A stretch of DNA of 64,000 nt, taken from contig NW_025062477.1 of NCBI RefSeq assembly GCF_000002995.4, forward strand, positions 8,838,649 to 8,902,648, written 5' to 3'. The stretch is from Brugia malayi (Eukaryota > Nematoda > Chromadorea > Rhabditida > Onchocercidae). Position 1 is the stretch's first letter, and every line of letters begins with the position of its first letter. The position numbers and the translations under genes were made by a program. Shown in pieces: positions 39,501 to 56,761 of this stretch. Below the pieces are notes generated by a model, which saw nothing but the letters and a program-made list of their open reading frames with translations, was not told the DNA's origin and made no database searches.

Positions 39501-42500
39501 TTAAAGCAAGTCTGAAAAGTCGTATCTTCCATAGTTATGTTTCTGTTCCATACTTGCTATTTTTTGAAATCTTATATTGTCAGTTCATTCATAGCAATCA
39601 TTAAAATCATTTTCAGAATATTAGAAATTTCACTGGAACAGGGTTTTACATTGCTTTACGATTGAGTGAACTGAATTTATTGATTGGATTTTATTTGACT
39701 TAATTAAGACAGTATCTTGTTTTTACGATTAACCTAGTATTACATTGTTTTGCATTAAAAAAAAAAGAAAAAATCAGTTTTGTGCAGCCTTTAACTGTGC
39801 TTATTATTTCAGACTATTTCGAAGACCATCAACACTTTGCTTCGACTAAGTGGTACTGATGCATTAATACATTGGATTTGTACCCGGCTTTTACTTCTTC
39901 CACCTTCCGGGCAGGCTCACTGTTTACCCGCATACTGTGCTGTTCTTTCAACTGTCAATCCTCCACCCCTTATTGAGGTTAACTAGTTTATAACTTTAAA
40001 TATTTAGATTTAGAAATTATATTAATGTTCAAGTGCATTTTATATCATAGAATTACACAGTAGTATGTGCAAAAATATTTTTATATACGTTATGGACAGT
40101 TCATTTTATTACTTTTTTTCTGATAATTAGTGTAGATTTTTTGTGACAGTTATTGAAATTGGTGTAGATTTTGTGACAGTTATTGAAATTGGTAGTCAAA
40201 AATAAATTCTTTACTTTTATATTGATGTACTGTCCAGAGAGAAAAGATCCATCACCCTTAGTGAATATCGAAAAGTAGTAAGCATGAAACTAAGATTCTT
40301 GTTGCTATATTATATATTCAGTAAAGCATCGAAATAAACATATTGTCAGCAAGCACTTGAGCTCCACTAATGAATATACATTTTAGAAAAAAGTAACACT
40401 TCATTAAGCTGATTTAATAAAATAGATTAGTGAAATAAAAAGGCCATGACATTGTTTGATTTCACAACTAATTTGCAAGTTTTGATTACTTTTTGTAATT
40501 TAAATTGTAATTTAAATAATAGATTAATAATAGATATTGTTAAAAAAGGAAAAAGTTTATTCTCTTTTGGGATTCTATAAACAATAATATAATGATATTG
40601 TTACTAAAACTTTATTTATACTTGACATTAATCCTGCTATAGCATGAATCTCGATATTTTATCAAAACACCGTAGCTTTTTTTGAACAGTGATTTTGTTT
40701 ACTAGATGTAGGCATTTTTCCTTCCATTTCTTTTCCTCTTTCTTCAATTTTCTTTAATTTTTTTTTTCTGTTTTATGTATTGCATTTTTCTACATTGTTG
40801 AAGTCATGTTTCTGAATTTTCTGGCATTTTTTGCAATTTTTCTGTTATGAGTATGATTCTAGGCTCACATCCTACTTGCTCTAGGCAGAGCGATTGTTTC
40901 CGAACGTGTTACTGTTGTCCTGGAATATATGCCATCTATGTCGAAAGATTATCTTACTGTATTGGCACGTCCAGCTCTTAACTCACTCACCCAACTCATT
41001 AAACAGTCCAATTTTTCACCAAGAAGTGTGCAGGTTAATTGTAGAATTTTGAAATTATCACTGTTAATTCCATATTAGCTTAATGGCTAGATGAGTTGAA
41101 TAGTAATGGACATATTTGAAGTTCTTTTAATTCGTTTTACTGTTGATTTCGACTGTAGTGGAATCCTTTTAAGCATGGAGCAATCTTGGGCAAGCATACA
41201 AATTATGTGGTCATTAACAATGAAATGAAAATATTGCAGGTGGCCGCACTTCTTTCACCAGACCATGCTGTGGGTGAAACGCTGCTACTTAATCTGTTAG
41301 CGATGAATTCGAGTGAGGTGCCACTGCAATCCTACTCATTAGCATTGCATGCTCTGGCACTCCTAATCATCGAGCGCGCTGATACGAAATTAATGACCGA
41401 AGTGATAAATCGTGTTTGTATGCTGAAAACTTCCACTTTACTTCATATGTTCTGTGCTGATTTGAATCAGTTAAAACAGCTCGGCTTGCGCGACAAATTA
41501 GCCGCTGTCTTGCAACAGGCACTCGATTTTGTATGTTTATTTCCATTTTTATTCGAAAAGTGATATTGACGGTCTCTTGCTTTTCAATATGACTTTTTTT
41601 TTTTTTTTTCAATATTTCATTAAAATAATTGATTTTTAGTTTTCTTTTGAGATGAAGGATGATTGCTTAGCTGATGAATTGCTGTGGCAAAGCGTATCAA
41701 CTAGCTTAATGGATTGTCAACTTAGACGTTCATTGCTAGAACGCGTGGTGAATGGTAGAAGGCTTTGTTTGGAAGGATTCTTGCTTACGTATTATCGGCA
41801 ATTTCCATTACCGTCGTTTACGTTAGCTCACTGTAACTCACTGGAAAATACTACCGGAAGCTCTCACTATGATGCGTTAACAGCAGGACGTGTTTTTTTT
41901 GACCAAGGAAGAGCTATTCTAAGGTCCTTTTTACGGTTTCAGCTGAATTTAAAATTTTTTTCAGATGATATTATGATTATCGGCCCACAGAAACCAAAAA
42001 TTTGGATTCATTGTTTACCTTAAACAGCAGTCTGTTGCTAATGACAATTTGTTATAATTAATTCGGCAATCCTAAAAGATGACCTTAAGAAAGCAGAATC
42101 CGTGGCAAACAAAACTGTACATGGAAATTTCAAGTTTATAAATGGTTCGTATCAAAGAAGTTTGTGGTACTTCAGTGTTGATATAGACAACGGCGTACGT
42201 GTGACAAGTCGAACGCCAGTTGGAAAACACTGCTGGTGTTTTACGCGAGAACGTACGATTAGGCGTCAAATGAATTGCGTTAATAATTGGCTGCGGAAGT
42301 TAGCACTACGGCCGAAGATCTTGTTAGAAATGACAAGCAGTAAAGGAGTAGTTGAAGATCCATTCGAAGTACGTCCCATAAACATAAACTCTTTGCTTTA
42401 TGTGTTAATTGTTCCATTTTATAGTAAATTATTGAGTTGTCTCTTCATTCAAATTTTTGCAGATGTTGCCACAATTACCACGGACATTGCAAGCGGATCC

Positions 42501-44132
42501 AATTGAATGTAATGAAATGTATTTCTTCATTCAACAGAATAGGCGCTTAACAACGAGTGTATCTGCTTCGCGTCATCCAAAAACAACTCAGTGTTTGCCA
42601 CGGGTATTAACTGAAGAGAAATTTGTCTTGTGGCGCACGCTTGCTGCTGATTTGCGGTTATTCCCAGGCACGCGACAGATTTCACCCAGTTTCAACCGCG
42701 ATATCCGACATCTCGATCACACTTATTCTCGAGAGGTGCATAAAGTGGCTGTTATCTACGTTGCTAAAGGACAAGAAGTATGCTTAATAAGCTTCAAGTT
42801 TTCTTGTTAACCACATTTTTTAAGGTTAAGTTTTTTGAATTTATTTTGCCACCAAGTTATTTTAATGTGAGTTCTACTTGCTTAAAATCTAACAGGAATA
42901 TTTGAAATATATATTATAGAAATGTGGAATAATTTCAAGAAAACAGAATAAGTCCGGATTCAGTTGTGAAAGTGGGAGCAGTTTTTAATTATTGCTTTTT
43001 TAGGACAAAGTCTCAGTACTTTCTAATAGTTGTGGTTCAGTAGCATTCAATGAATTCATTTTACGTTTGGGTTGGCAAGTGCAAATAGGTCATCAACATT
43101 ACGGGTATAGTGGTGGCCTGCCAAGTGGTGTAAGTGCTCCATATTATGCATCTGCTGATACAGAAATTATTTTCCATGTCAGTACTATGCTCGATGGTTT
43201 GTTTCTCATTCATTTGGAGCTTTTGTAAGCTTTTTTTACAAATTTTATTTTAAGCTCTCCTTGAAATAAAATACATTTTGATATATAATACTGGATGGTA
43301 ATTGTAAGTGTAAAGTGTCGAAATACTGCAAATCATATTTGCAAGGGACTACAAGCATGACTGAAACTATCAATAATATAAACAGTAGGTTAATGAAACG
43401 GCGAGGTTTGACGACTAGCAATATTCTTCTTGCTAAAAGACTATTGTTTACTTGAATCATTTGTTACAAATAAGCAGGATGCAGAACGAAAGAAATGATT
43501 AAATAGTTAATCTTGTTATATATAAGGTTTTTTTTTCCCTGTTTATATTGCTGGCTGTGGTTTCGCTAGATAATAGATAGGGACAGTGGAAATCTCGTTA
43601 ATCCATTCCTGCACGTCACGAATTAAATGACGAGGCATTTGGCTACCTTTAAGAAGAGTCGTGGTTACTATTGCATATATAGTTTTATCTATTACTTTAG
43701 ATTTTTAAAATTTTAGGAGATATTACTCAGAAATTGAAGCATTTGGGTAACGATGAAGTGCATGTAGTGTGGAGTGAGAACGATCGTCCGTATCGTCGTG
43801 ATACCATTGCGACACGATTTTGTGATATACTTATCATCCTTTATCGAATGTCACATTACCTATTTCGGGTTCAAATTGAAACGCAGCGACCGCTGGAATT
43901 TGGGCCACTTTTTGACGGAGCTCATATCCATATTTGCATGCTACCACATCTAGTTCGTGATACTGTTGTAAACGCATCCCGAGCATATCGGTTATCCCAA
44001 CAAGACTATGCGCGACCGCTGGAACATCGCGAAAAAGTATTCGAAGAAACGAGACGTCATCTGCATATTCCATCCCCTTCCCTTTCAATTTCTCAAACAT
44101 TTGCTCTTTCACTGAATTCATATTCATTCTGA
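33525..44132 (+). CDS. Ral GTPase-activating protein, catalytic alpha subunit
   Basis: Orthologue of vertebrate RALGAPA1/2, which with a beta subunit turns off Ral GTPases downstream of insulin/TOR and exocyst pathways. About 20 exons, roughly 1,330 residues versus about 2,000 in humans, with the variable middle shorter. Exons include 33525-33650 (MFARKVKSADF), 33950-34118, 34215-34398, 34547-34694, 34784-35034, 35191-35356, 35744-36048, 36148-36230, 36336-36535, 36667-36813, then a 2.46-kb intron, 39272-39367, 39813-39977, 40863-41033, 41240-41530, 41640-41923, to 42368, 42463-42777, 43004-43196 and 43716-44132. The C-terminal Rap/Ran-GAP domain is well conserved: REVHKVAVIYVAKGQED, LGWQVQIGHQ, APYYASADTEIIFHVST, the catalytic Asn loop LKHLGNDEVHVVWSE, DILIILY, FGPLFDGA and VNASRA. 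Junctions between 41923 and about 42087 are unresolved. An AATAAA lies seven bases after the stop. Confidence 0.93.
37518..38137 (+). repeat. Inverted duplicate segment, copy A (in RalGAP intron)
   Basis: Six hundred and twenty bases in the 2.46-kb RalGAP intron whose reverse complement recurs at 47109-47726. Compared by eye the copies are almost identical; I saw only a C/T change and a 2-nt difference in a T run near the 38137 end (CACTCCG with a long T run versus CATTCCG then TTC). Similarity stops abruptly at both ends. There is no open reading frame or terminal inverted repeat inside. Confidence 0.9.
39092..39110. repeat. Poly(T) tract followed by CAAT
   Basis: A run of 18 T followed by CAATTAAAATA in the large RalGAP intron. 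Similar runs with the same CAAT continuation occur at about 41594-41612 (16 T) and 47083-47102 (17 T, beside inverted copy B). The shared flank may mean poly(A) tails of minus-strand insertions, or simply chance in an AT-rich genome. Confidence 0.5.
40131..40192. repeat. Two-copy tandem duplication of about 31 bp
   Basis: TGTAGATTTT(TT)GTGACAG followed by TTATTGAAATTGG occurs twice back to back (40131-40162 and 40163-40192) in a RalGAP intron; the copies differ by two T. A recent replication-slippage duplication. Confidence 0.85.
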
Positions 44133-45667
44133 ATTGTTAATAAATGTGTTTTTGAAAAATCAACAAATGTGAAAACTTTTGAAATGGCGTGAGCGGCAGT
44201 TTTTTTGTACATGTGGACTTTTATAAAGGGATATTTTTTCAGATTTTTTATGGTTAAGGGGTTGTGGTCTTTGTCTAAATGTCTTCGGCTCGGATTTTCT
44301 ATTAACGTACTTACACGTAATACGTTAGCATTTTGGAGCTTCTTGTTATTTGTGTATCAGTAAGTTATTATTAGCATGCTTTTCTTGTTCTGAGTTTTGT
44401 GCAAAATTAACTGAAGCGAGAAAGGTTGCACTTTTTTCCGGAATTTCTTGCTTCGGTTTAGTTTTTTTTTTTTTCGTTTAATCGTTTGGTCCAATTTCTT
44501 GGTTGAACATCAGAATAAATCCTGCCCTCCAAAGTATTAAATCCGATTTTGCTCCCTGTCCCAACCTTATATAGGAATTTTACATTGTATTATTTTCTGG
44601 ATAATTTTTAAATCGCTTCCTTTTCAAGGTTATATGCTGCTCTTATTATTACGCATCTGTGGTGAAATGTTATACTTTATACCAATTAGCCTTTGGCCAT
44701 TTCTTCTTAGACAATCGCCTTTTTAACCCAGATACTATCAAATCTAGACAAAAAATTAGAAACCTAATAAATGAGTATCGTAATTGATTGTTATTTATCT
44801 TTATATCATCTTTCAGATGGATTATTATGCTTTAGAAGGGCTACAGTTAAAAGCTTTAGTTGATAAATGCGTGAAGCAAATGGTTTATTAAATTAATTTT
44901 ATGTAACATTTTTTGTTGAAAACTTAAATAGGGAACTATAGGCGTTTTTTTTTTTTTTGGAATCTCTGCATCACACCTCGCAGAGAGTTAACTACTGGAT
45001 AAGTTTTCACTACAGCATTATTTGTTAAATTAGTGATATTTACTATCTGAGAATATCTTCATAATGTATATTTTTTTTAATTGTAATTTCATATGACAGT
45101 TTGTTGCTGTATTATTTCAAATCATCTACTGCATGTAAGTTCGAGATACTATGTTAGCAAGCATACGCATCGGCCCTTAGTACTCTTTATACTATGTGAA
45201 ATGATTGTGTAAATTTACTTTGTAGATTGCAGTGCACTTTCTTATATCATTTTCTTAATTTTAATAGATGTTGCACACCATACCTCACAAGAGACCACTG
45301 ATAAGTTGTGGATCAATGTTTACCTGTGAAGCGCCTTGTGTCGATAGAGTACAGAAGGAACCATGATTGTTTGCTGAGTTTAGAAATGTGATGAATTCTT
45401 GTCGTTTTTGCTAGGTGATGCTATATTTTGCTACAAGGTTGGGAAGGTTATTTGCATGTTAGGGAGGAACATCCCCGCAACATTTAGCATTATCTAATAC
45501 ACGAGTCTCTCCAAGCAAATGTTCCTAACCAAATCGTGCGATTCGAATTATACTGCTGGAAAGGCCGGGAAGAACATTTTATAGTAACTTACAAAGTAGG
45601 TTATTTACGTCGAAGGTCATCACGTCGATTCACTTGTTTTCAAATTCGGGCATTTTTTTTCCAGAAA
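44133..45667. other. Spacer between RalGAP and LENG1 genes
   Basis: AT-rich with an AATAAA at 44139-44144 directly after the RalGAP stop. No supported gene. The frame at 45536-45820 continues into the first LENG1 exon out of register and is a shadow; a short coding-like piece near 45510-45595 ending in a GTAGGT donor could be an untranslated or alternative 5' exon of LENG1. Confidence 0.45.
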
Positions 45668-46901
45668 ATGAATATATTGCCTAAAAAGAAGTGGCACGTG
45701 AGGACGAAGGAGAATGTTGCACGTGTACGTCGTGATCAGAAGAAAGCTAAGGAGGAAAAAGAGGTGGTGATGGGAAGAGCTCAGCTTGCAGAGCAAGAAT
45801 ACAAGGTTGGCTTCCTTTAGGAAAGAATAAATTTCTCGATTGGGATTTGAGCTTCCGCATAATAGACAAGATATTATGTGAAGCTATGCCTATTAAGGAA
45901 TATCATCATTGTTGACGAGTGTCGTATAAACGATAATGTTAACAGTATGATTTTATCATAGAATAAAAGCCGTAAAATTTTAGAATAGAAATAATAATGA
46001 ACATTATCAATCAAATATAATATTCATTTCTCATTTTTTCAATTTTTGTTATGTAGTTTCATCAACAAATTGCTACAGTTAGATATTTTAGGTAAATTTA
46101 CTGCGTCAAAATGCGGAACGAATGGAGGTAATGTATAGAGATGGAAAAAGTGGAGCTGATCAGAATAACACGCAGTTCATCAACTCTTCCAGCCATATAA
46201 ATCTTTTCGCTGATTTAGAAGGAGAATACCGGAAAAATTTTGGAGTAGGAAATCGAGATTATGCATTAGAGAGGAAAAAGGAACAAGAAGAATATGAGAA
46301 GAAAGTTGGCATCTTGCAGTGTCTTGGACAAGGGTCCAGTGAGTTGACGAAAGTTTGTTTCTTAAGTTTCAAGTCAAAGAGTTTCTTCATAAGAAAGCTT
46401 TAATATCTATTTTCTGATTTTTGTCTCTCCTTATGTGTTTAGAACTGTGATTTAGTTTTTCAGGAAAAGCCGTGGTATGAAAAAGTTCCAACAAAGAAGG
46501 AAGAGTTCAGAAAATCGGAAAATCGATCATGTGTTGTTAAGTTGTTCAACAAATCCGCTAGAGACACCTGTGAAAAGATAAAGAAAAGGCAGCATAAAAG
46601 GAAGTGTAAGAATAAGGAATCTCATCATAAAAAGCGCGAAAAAAAAAGCAAACACCATGATAAAAGTTCACTGGAAATATTGTCAAGTGAAGAAAAGCCG
46701 TCGACTTTAGAAGAAAATTCAAAGAAGCAGAAGTTAGAAAAGCTAAGACAGGAACGCTTGGATCGAGAAGCAAAAGAACGAAAGCGTTTAACCAATTTGT
46801 TGACGTCCTCAGGAAGCAAGGAAGAAGGAAAGGAGGGAAATGTTGCGAAATATAATTCACAATTTAATCCAGCATTAGCACGACAGAATCAAATCCGTTA
46901 A
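45668..46901 (+). CDS. LENG1-like coiled-coil protein (CIR N-terminal domain)
   Basis: Orthologue of human LENG1 (leukocyte receptor cluster member 1), a small charged protein whose role is poorly known; its N-terminal CIR-type domain is shared with sp­liceosome-linked proteins. Three exons in phase: 45668-45805, 46092-46352 and 46464-46901, 278 residues. The start [20 protein letters not shown] matches LENG1 almost residue for residue, and the end [14 protein letters not shown] matches its YNSQFNPQLAR motif. Between lie [36 protein letters not shown] and a Lys-rich stretch that is probably nuclear-targeting, then a heptad-like [16 protein letters not shown]. The start follows a TTTTTTCCAG acceptor. 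An AATAAA at about 46998 is a likely poly(A) signal. Confident family call; the function is inferred only from domain type. Confidence 0.93.
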
Positions 46902-47082
46902 ATTTGTAAAGTTTGTTTGTTAGTGCAGTGACGAGACTAATCATATAAACACTTTTCAGTCCTTTCCATTAGCGTTTTGGTGTCTCATAAAGCGAGGAAT
47001 AAAACTTAAGATACCGTTATGATTACAACGTAGAGAATTGGTGCATAAGTCATGGTGAGAACACAGCCCGTGCTGTTTCCTC

Positions 47083-47726
47083 TTTTTTTTTTTTTTTTTC
47101 AATTTAAAATCAGTAAAACAAACATCGTCTAGAAAAAGAACGGAATGAAGAACTGTAAAAGTAAAAAATGAAATGGTTTAATTTTGATTTAAAACATCAA
47201 GATTTGATTTGCTTCGAACAAGTCAACAGTTAATAATGCCATCACCTCTTCAAGACAAATAAAAATACCGAAATACTGATACCAATAACCAATAGGATAA
47301 TACTTATAACCAAGAAACGCTAACTGGTCAATGACAAAGCAGAAAACGATAAAAACAGAAACCTGATAAGAGCAAAAGAAGCAACATAATTTGACATAAT
47401 TCGAAACAGTGGTTATGTTAGCAATTTATTTATGAATCTGAGAAATAAAAGTTAGCATTCCACTTCAAATTGAACAAAGTGTCAGAAATAGATCTGATAC
47501 ACAGCACGTAAAGTGTCAAAATAGCTCAAATAGGTACCATAAAACCAGCTGCATAAACACAAAATAGTCCTGATGTAGAGTTATAAAGCTGTGCTTACTT
47601 CATTTACGGATTTTGGAAAGTGGAGAGAGGAACATTATATAATCACCAAAAGAAAGCACAAATTATTGATAAATAATCAACCCAGTAAAATATCGGCATA
47701 TAACTAACTATCCGTTTGAAGAGCTT
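47083..47726 (-). repeat. Inverted duplicate segment, copy B, with adjacent poly(A) on the minus strand
   Basis: 47109-47726 is the reverse complement of copy A (37518-38137). Read on the minus strand it starts at 47726, runs through the duplicated segment, then a short TTTAAATTG, and ends in 17 A (plus-strand T run at 47083-47099). Copy A has no A run at the matching end. A 3' poly(A) abutting the duplicate suggests reverse transcription of an RNA containing the RalGAP intron segment. No target-site duplication is evident. It sits between the 3' ends of LENG1 and the minus-strand gene ending at 47934. Confidence 0.85.
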
Positions 47727-47933
47727 GTTACTGACGATATTAAGTTTACTTTAATATTTTTAAGGGTATTTTGCTTTGTAGCTCTGTATTCTCCGCGTCC
47801 ATTGTATAAATTATTCCCGTACTTTATGCAAGTTTCAACCTATTTTCGATGTTTTTCTCAAACAGTTACTATTTTCTAGTCAACACTTTGTGGCAGCATT
47901 TATATGTAATTCGGACAAAGTTCACTCTCTTCG

Positions 47934-48836
47934 CTAATACGCGGGAGCTAAATGTAAAACTAACTGTCGCTGTTTCTCTATTTGATTGGAATTGCTGAAG
48001 TCGTTCAAATGTTTGTCTATGGGAACGGCAAGTCTCCATTCAAGAACCTGAATTAAATAAATTGGTAATCTTTACACTGGTAATAGATTACAAAGTTGAC
48101 TTTCGAAGGATATAAAGTGTTGTTGAAGTGGTCAGCAAGTGACTTCTTTAACAAATGTGAATGAGGTAAGGTGAGAAAAGCTAATAAATGATCTTTTATA
48201 TCGGTTATTTCGAAATGGGCATAAACGATTATCCAAGCACTTCAGTTTACTTTCTTCAATCACTTCAGCCTAATATTTGTCGTTAAAAGATTTTAACTGA
48301 AGAACTAAACTGGAATCCTTAGGAAATTTTTTATTAACTTTGGATACCGTTGTGATAAAGACTGGCTGGAGAAATATGGAGGAAGAGAGAGAATCAATTT
48401 GCATATCTGGAATAAGATCACAGATAAGGTTTTCCTTGTTTAGATCGCAGAAATTAATTTCTAGCTGAATGCTGACATTTCGATGAGTCACGTGGAGGTA
48501 AGTACGGCTAGCTGCAATGATAGCATATCCTGACTGGCGCTGTTCACTTCTAATTACAGACTTGAATTTTAACGTTCGGAATATTCTTTGTATTAAGTAA
48601 ATATAATCGAGAGGATATTTTTAAGTGTCGATTCTCTGTCCTTACTATTTTTCCAACTTGGCCAGACAATCTCCCAAAAATTGTTCGGCCTGTTTTCCTT
48701 TAGTGATATATTAGTATTGGTGACAATTTTGGGATGTGTATCCGATCACTGAGTTCTATTCAACGTGATGGAAAGAACTTAGTTATGTCTAATTGTTTTG
48801 AAGGGATGAGTGCCTGGATCGGTAGTTGGGGGCACC
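47934..48836 (-). CDS. Unrecognised multi-exon gene, 5' end unresolved
   Basis: Found by following reading phase on the minus strand between LENG1 and TBCD. Exons: 48689-48646 (contains EQFLGDCLAKLEK), 48507-48298 (HVTHRNVSIQLEINFCDL, then IPDMQIDSLSSSIFLQPVF), 48239-48092 (WIIVYAHFEITDIKDHLLAF, KKSLADHFNNTLYPSKVNF) and 48047-47934 (VLEWRLAVPIDKHLNDF, ending HLAPAY then TAG). Splice sites are GT-AG and phases agree (2, 2, 0); the last intron is only 44 bp. A further piece ending at 48836 (TEKNLRPFQL) fits in phase but has no ATG, so the start is not found. Alternating hydrophobic strands suggest a compact alpha/beta fold. No family recognised; the lack of a start leaves open a pseudogene. Confidence 0.55.
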
Positions 48837-49110
48837 AGTTGGAAGGGTCTCAGATTTTTCTCGGTGAGTTGAATGCATAAGTCATCGGATTTAGTGGTGA
48901 GTCAAGAGTCATTCATTAGTCGCTGAACAATCTTTCATTAGCTTATTTTTCATTTTTAAATTGGTAGAGTTTGTATAAAAGAACAAAATGAGAATAATGA
49001 AAGTCAGAAAAGCTGAATTAGAAATGATATGTTAAAGTATTACGATTTCATTATCATTCGTAAAAACTATATAAAGATAATTGCTGTTTTTCAATACAAG
49101 TAGTTTCAGG
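48837..49110. other. Divergent promoter region upstream of TBCD
   Basis: Short region between the presumed 5' side of the minus-strand gene and the TBCD start. It ends in AGTTTCAG, an acceptor-like site one base before the ATG at 49111, compatible with spliced-leader trans-splicing. Confidence 0.4.
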
Positions 49111-56186
<7,076 letters not shown>

Positions 56187-56761
56187 ATGTTATTAGTTTA
56201 GTAACATCCATATTTGAACTTGTGTTTGCTCAAGTTTAATGTTGTTCGGAGCAGATGCCTTCAGGAAATGTTAAAAAAAAAAAGAAAAAGGAAGAAAAAA
56301 TTGAATGTAAATGGTAACATCTAATACGTTTTTATGCTGGCTTTTACGACATGTATTCCTCTCTATTATGAACACTGAATCTTCATTAATTCCTTGGTAT
56401 CTTACATTTTTTTCGATCTCTATGTTTTAATAACTGTGATTTAAATAAATGACATTGATTGCACACTTCTTTCTTGAAACCGACAGGTTGTATTGTTGGA
56501 CCAGTTTACCTGCATTATTATGACTTCTATTAATTTCCGGAGGTGAACTAGAATAATTAAAGAAATTGTATAGGCAGTAAATTTTGGGAAAGAACTTTCT
56601 GGGTGATACGTGGCTTTAGACGGGTTATTCTGGTAGTGCAAGAAAATTCAGTGATGTTTTGTGTACCAGTTGTTTAGACTAATTAAAAGGAGTTCTGCTA
56701 GCTTAGTCTGTGATTTAAATTGTTTGTATATTGCACATTTTTTTTTTCTTTTTGCAGAAGA
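56187..56761. other. TBCD 3' region and CTNNBL1 5' flank
   Basis: Contains an AATAAA at 56444-56449 and, at the right end, a long pyrimidine tract closing in TTTTTGCAG four bases before the next ATG. Same-strand genes 575 bp apart are compatible with separate promoters or an operon with spliced-leader processing; sequence alone cannot decide. Confidence 0.5.

Noticed and set aside
44940..45310. Two loosely similar stretches (near 44965 and 45275) sharing CACACC/CACC and TGATAAGTT-like words
   Set aside because: Similarity is too weak and gapped to support a repeat by eye.
47700..47760. Target-site duplication flanking copy B
   Set aside because: The bases outside the poly(T) end and those outside the 47726 end do not match over more than a few positions.
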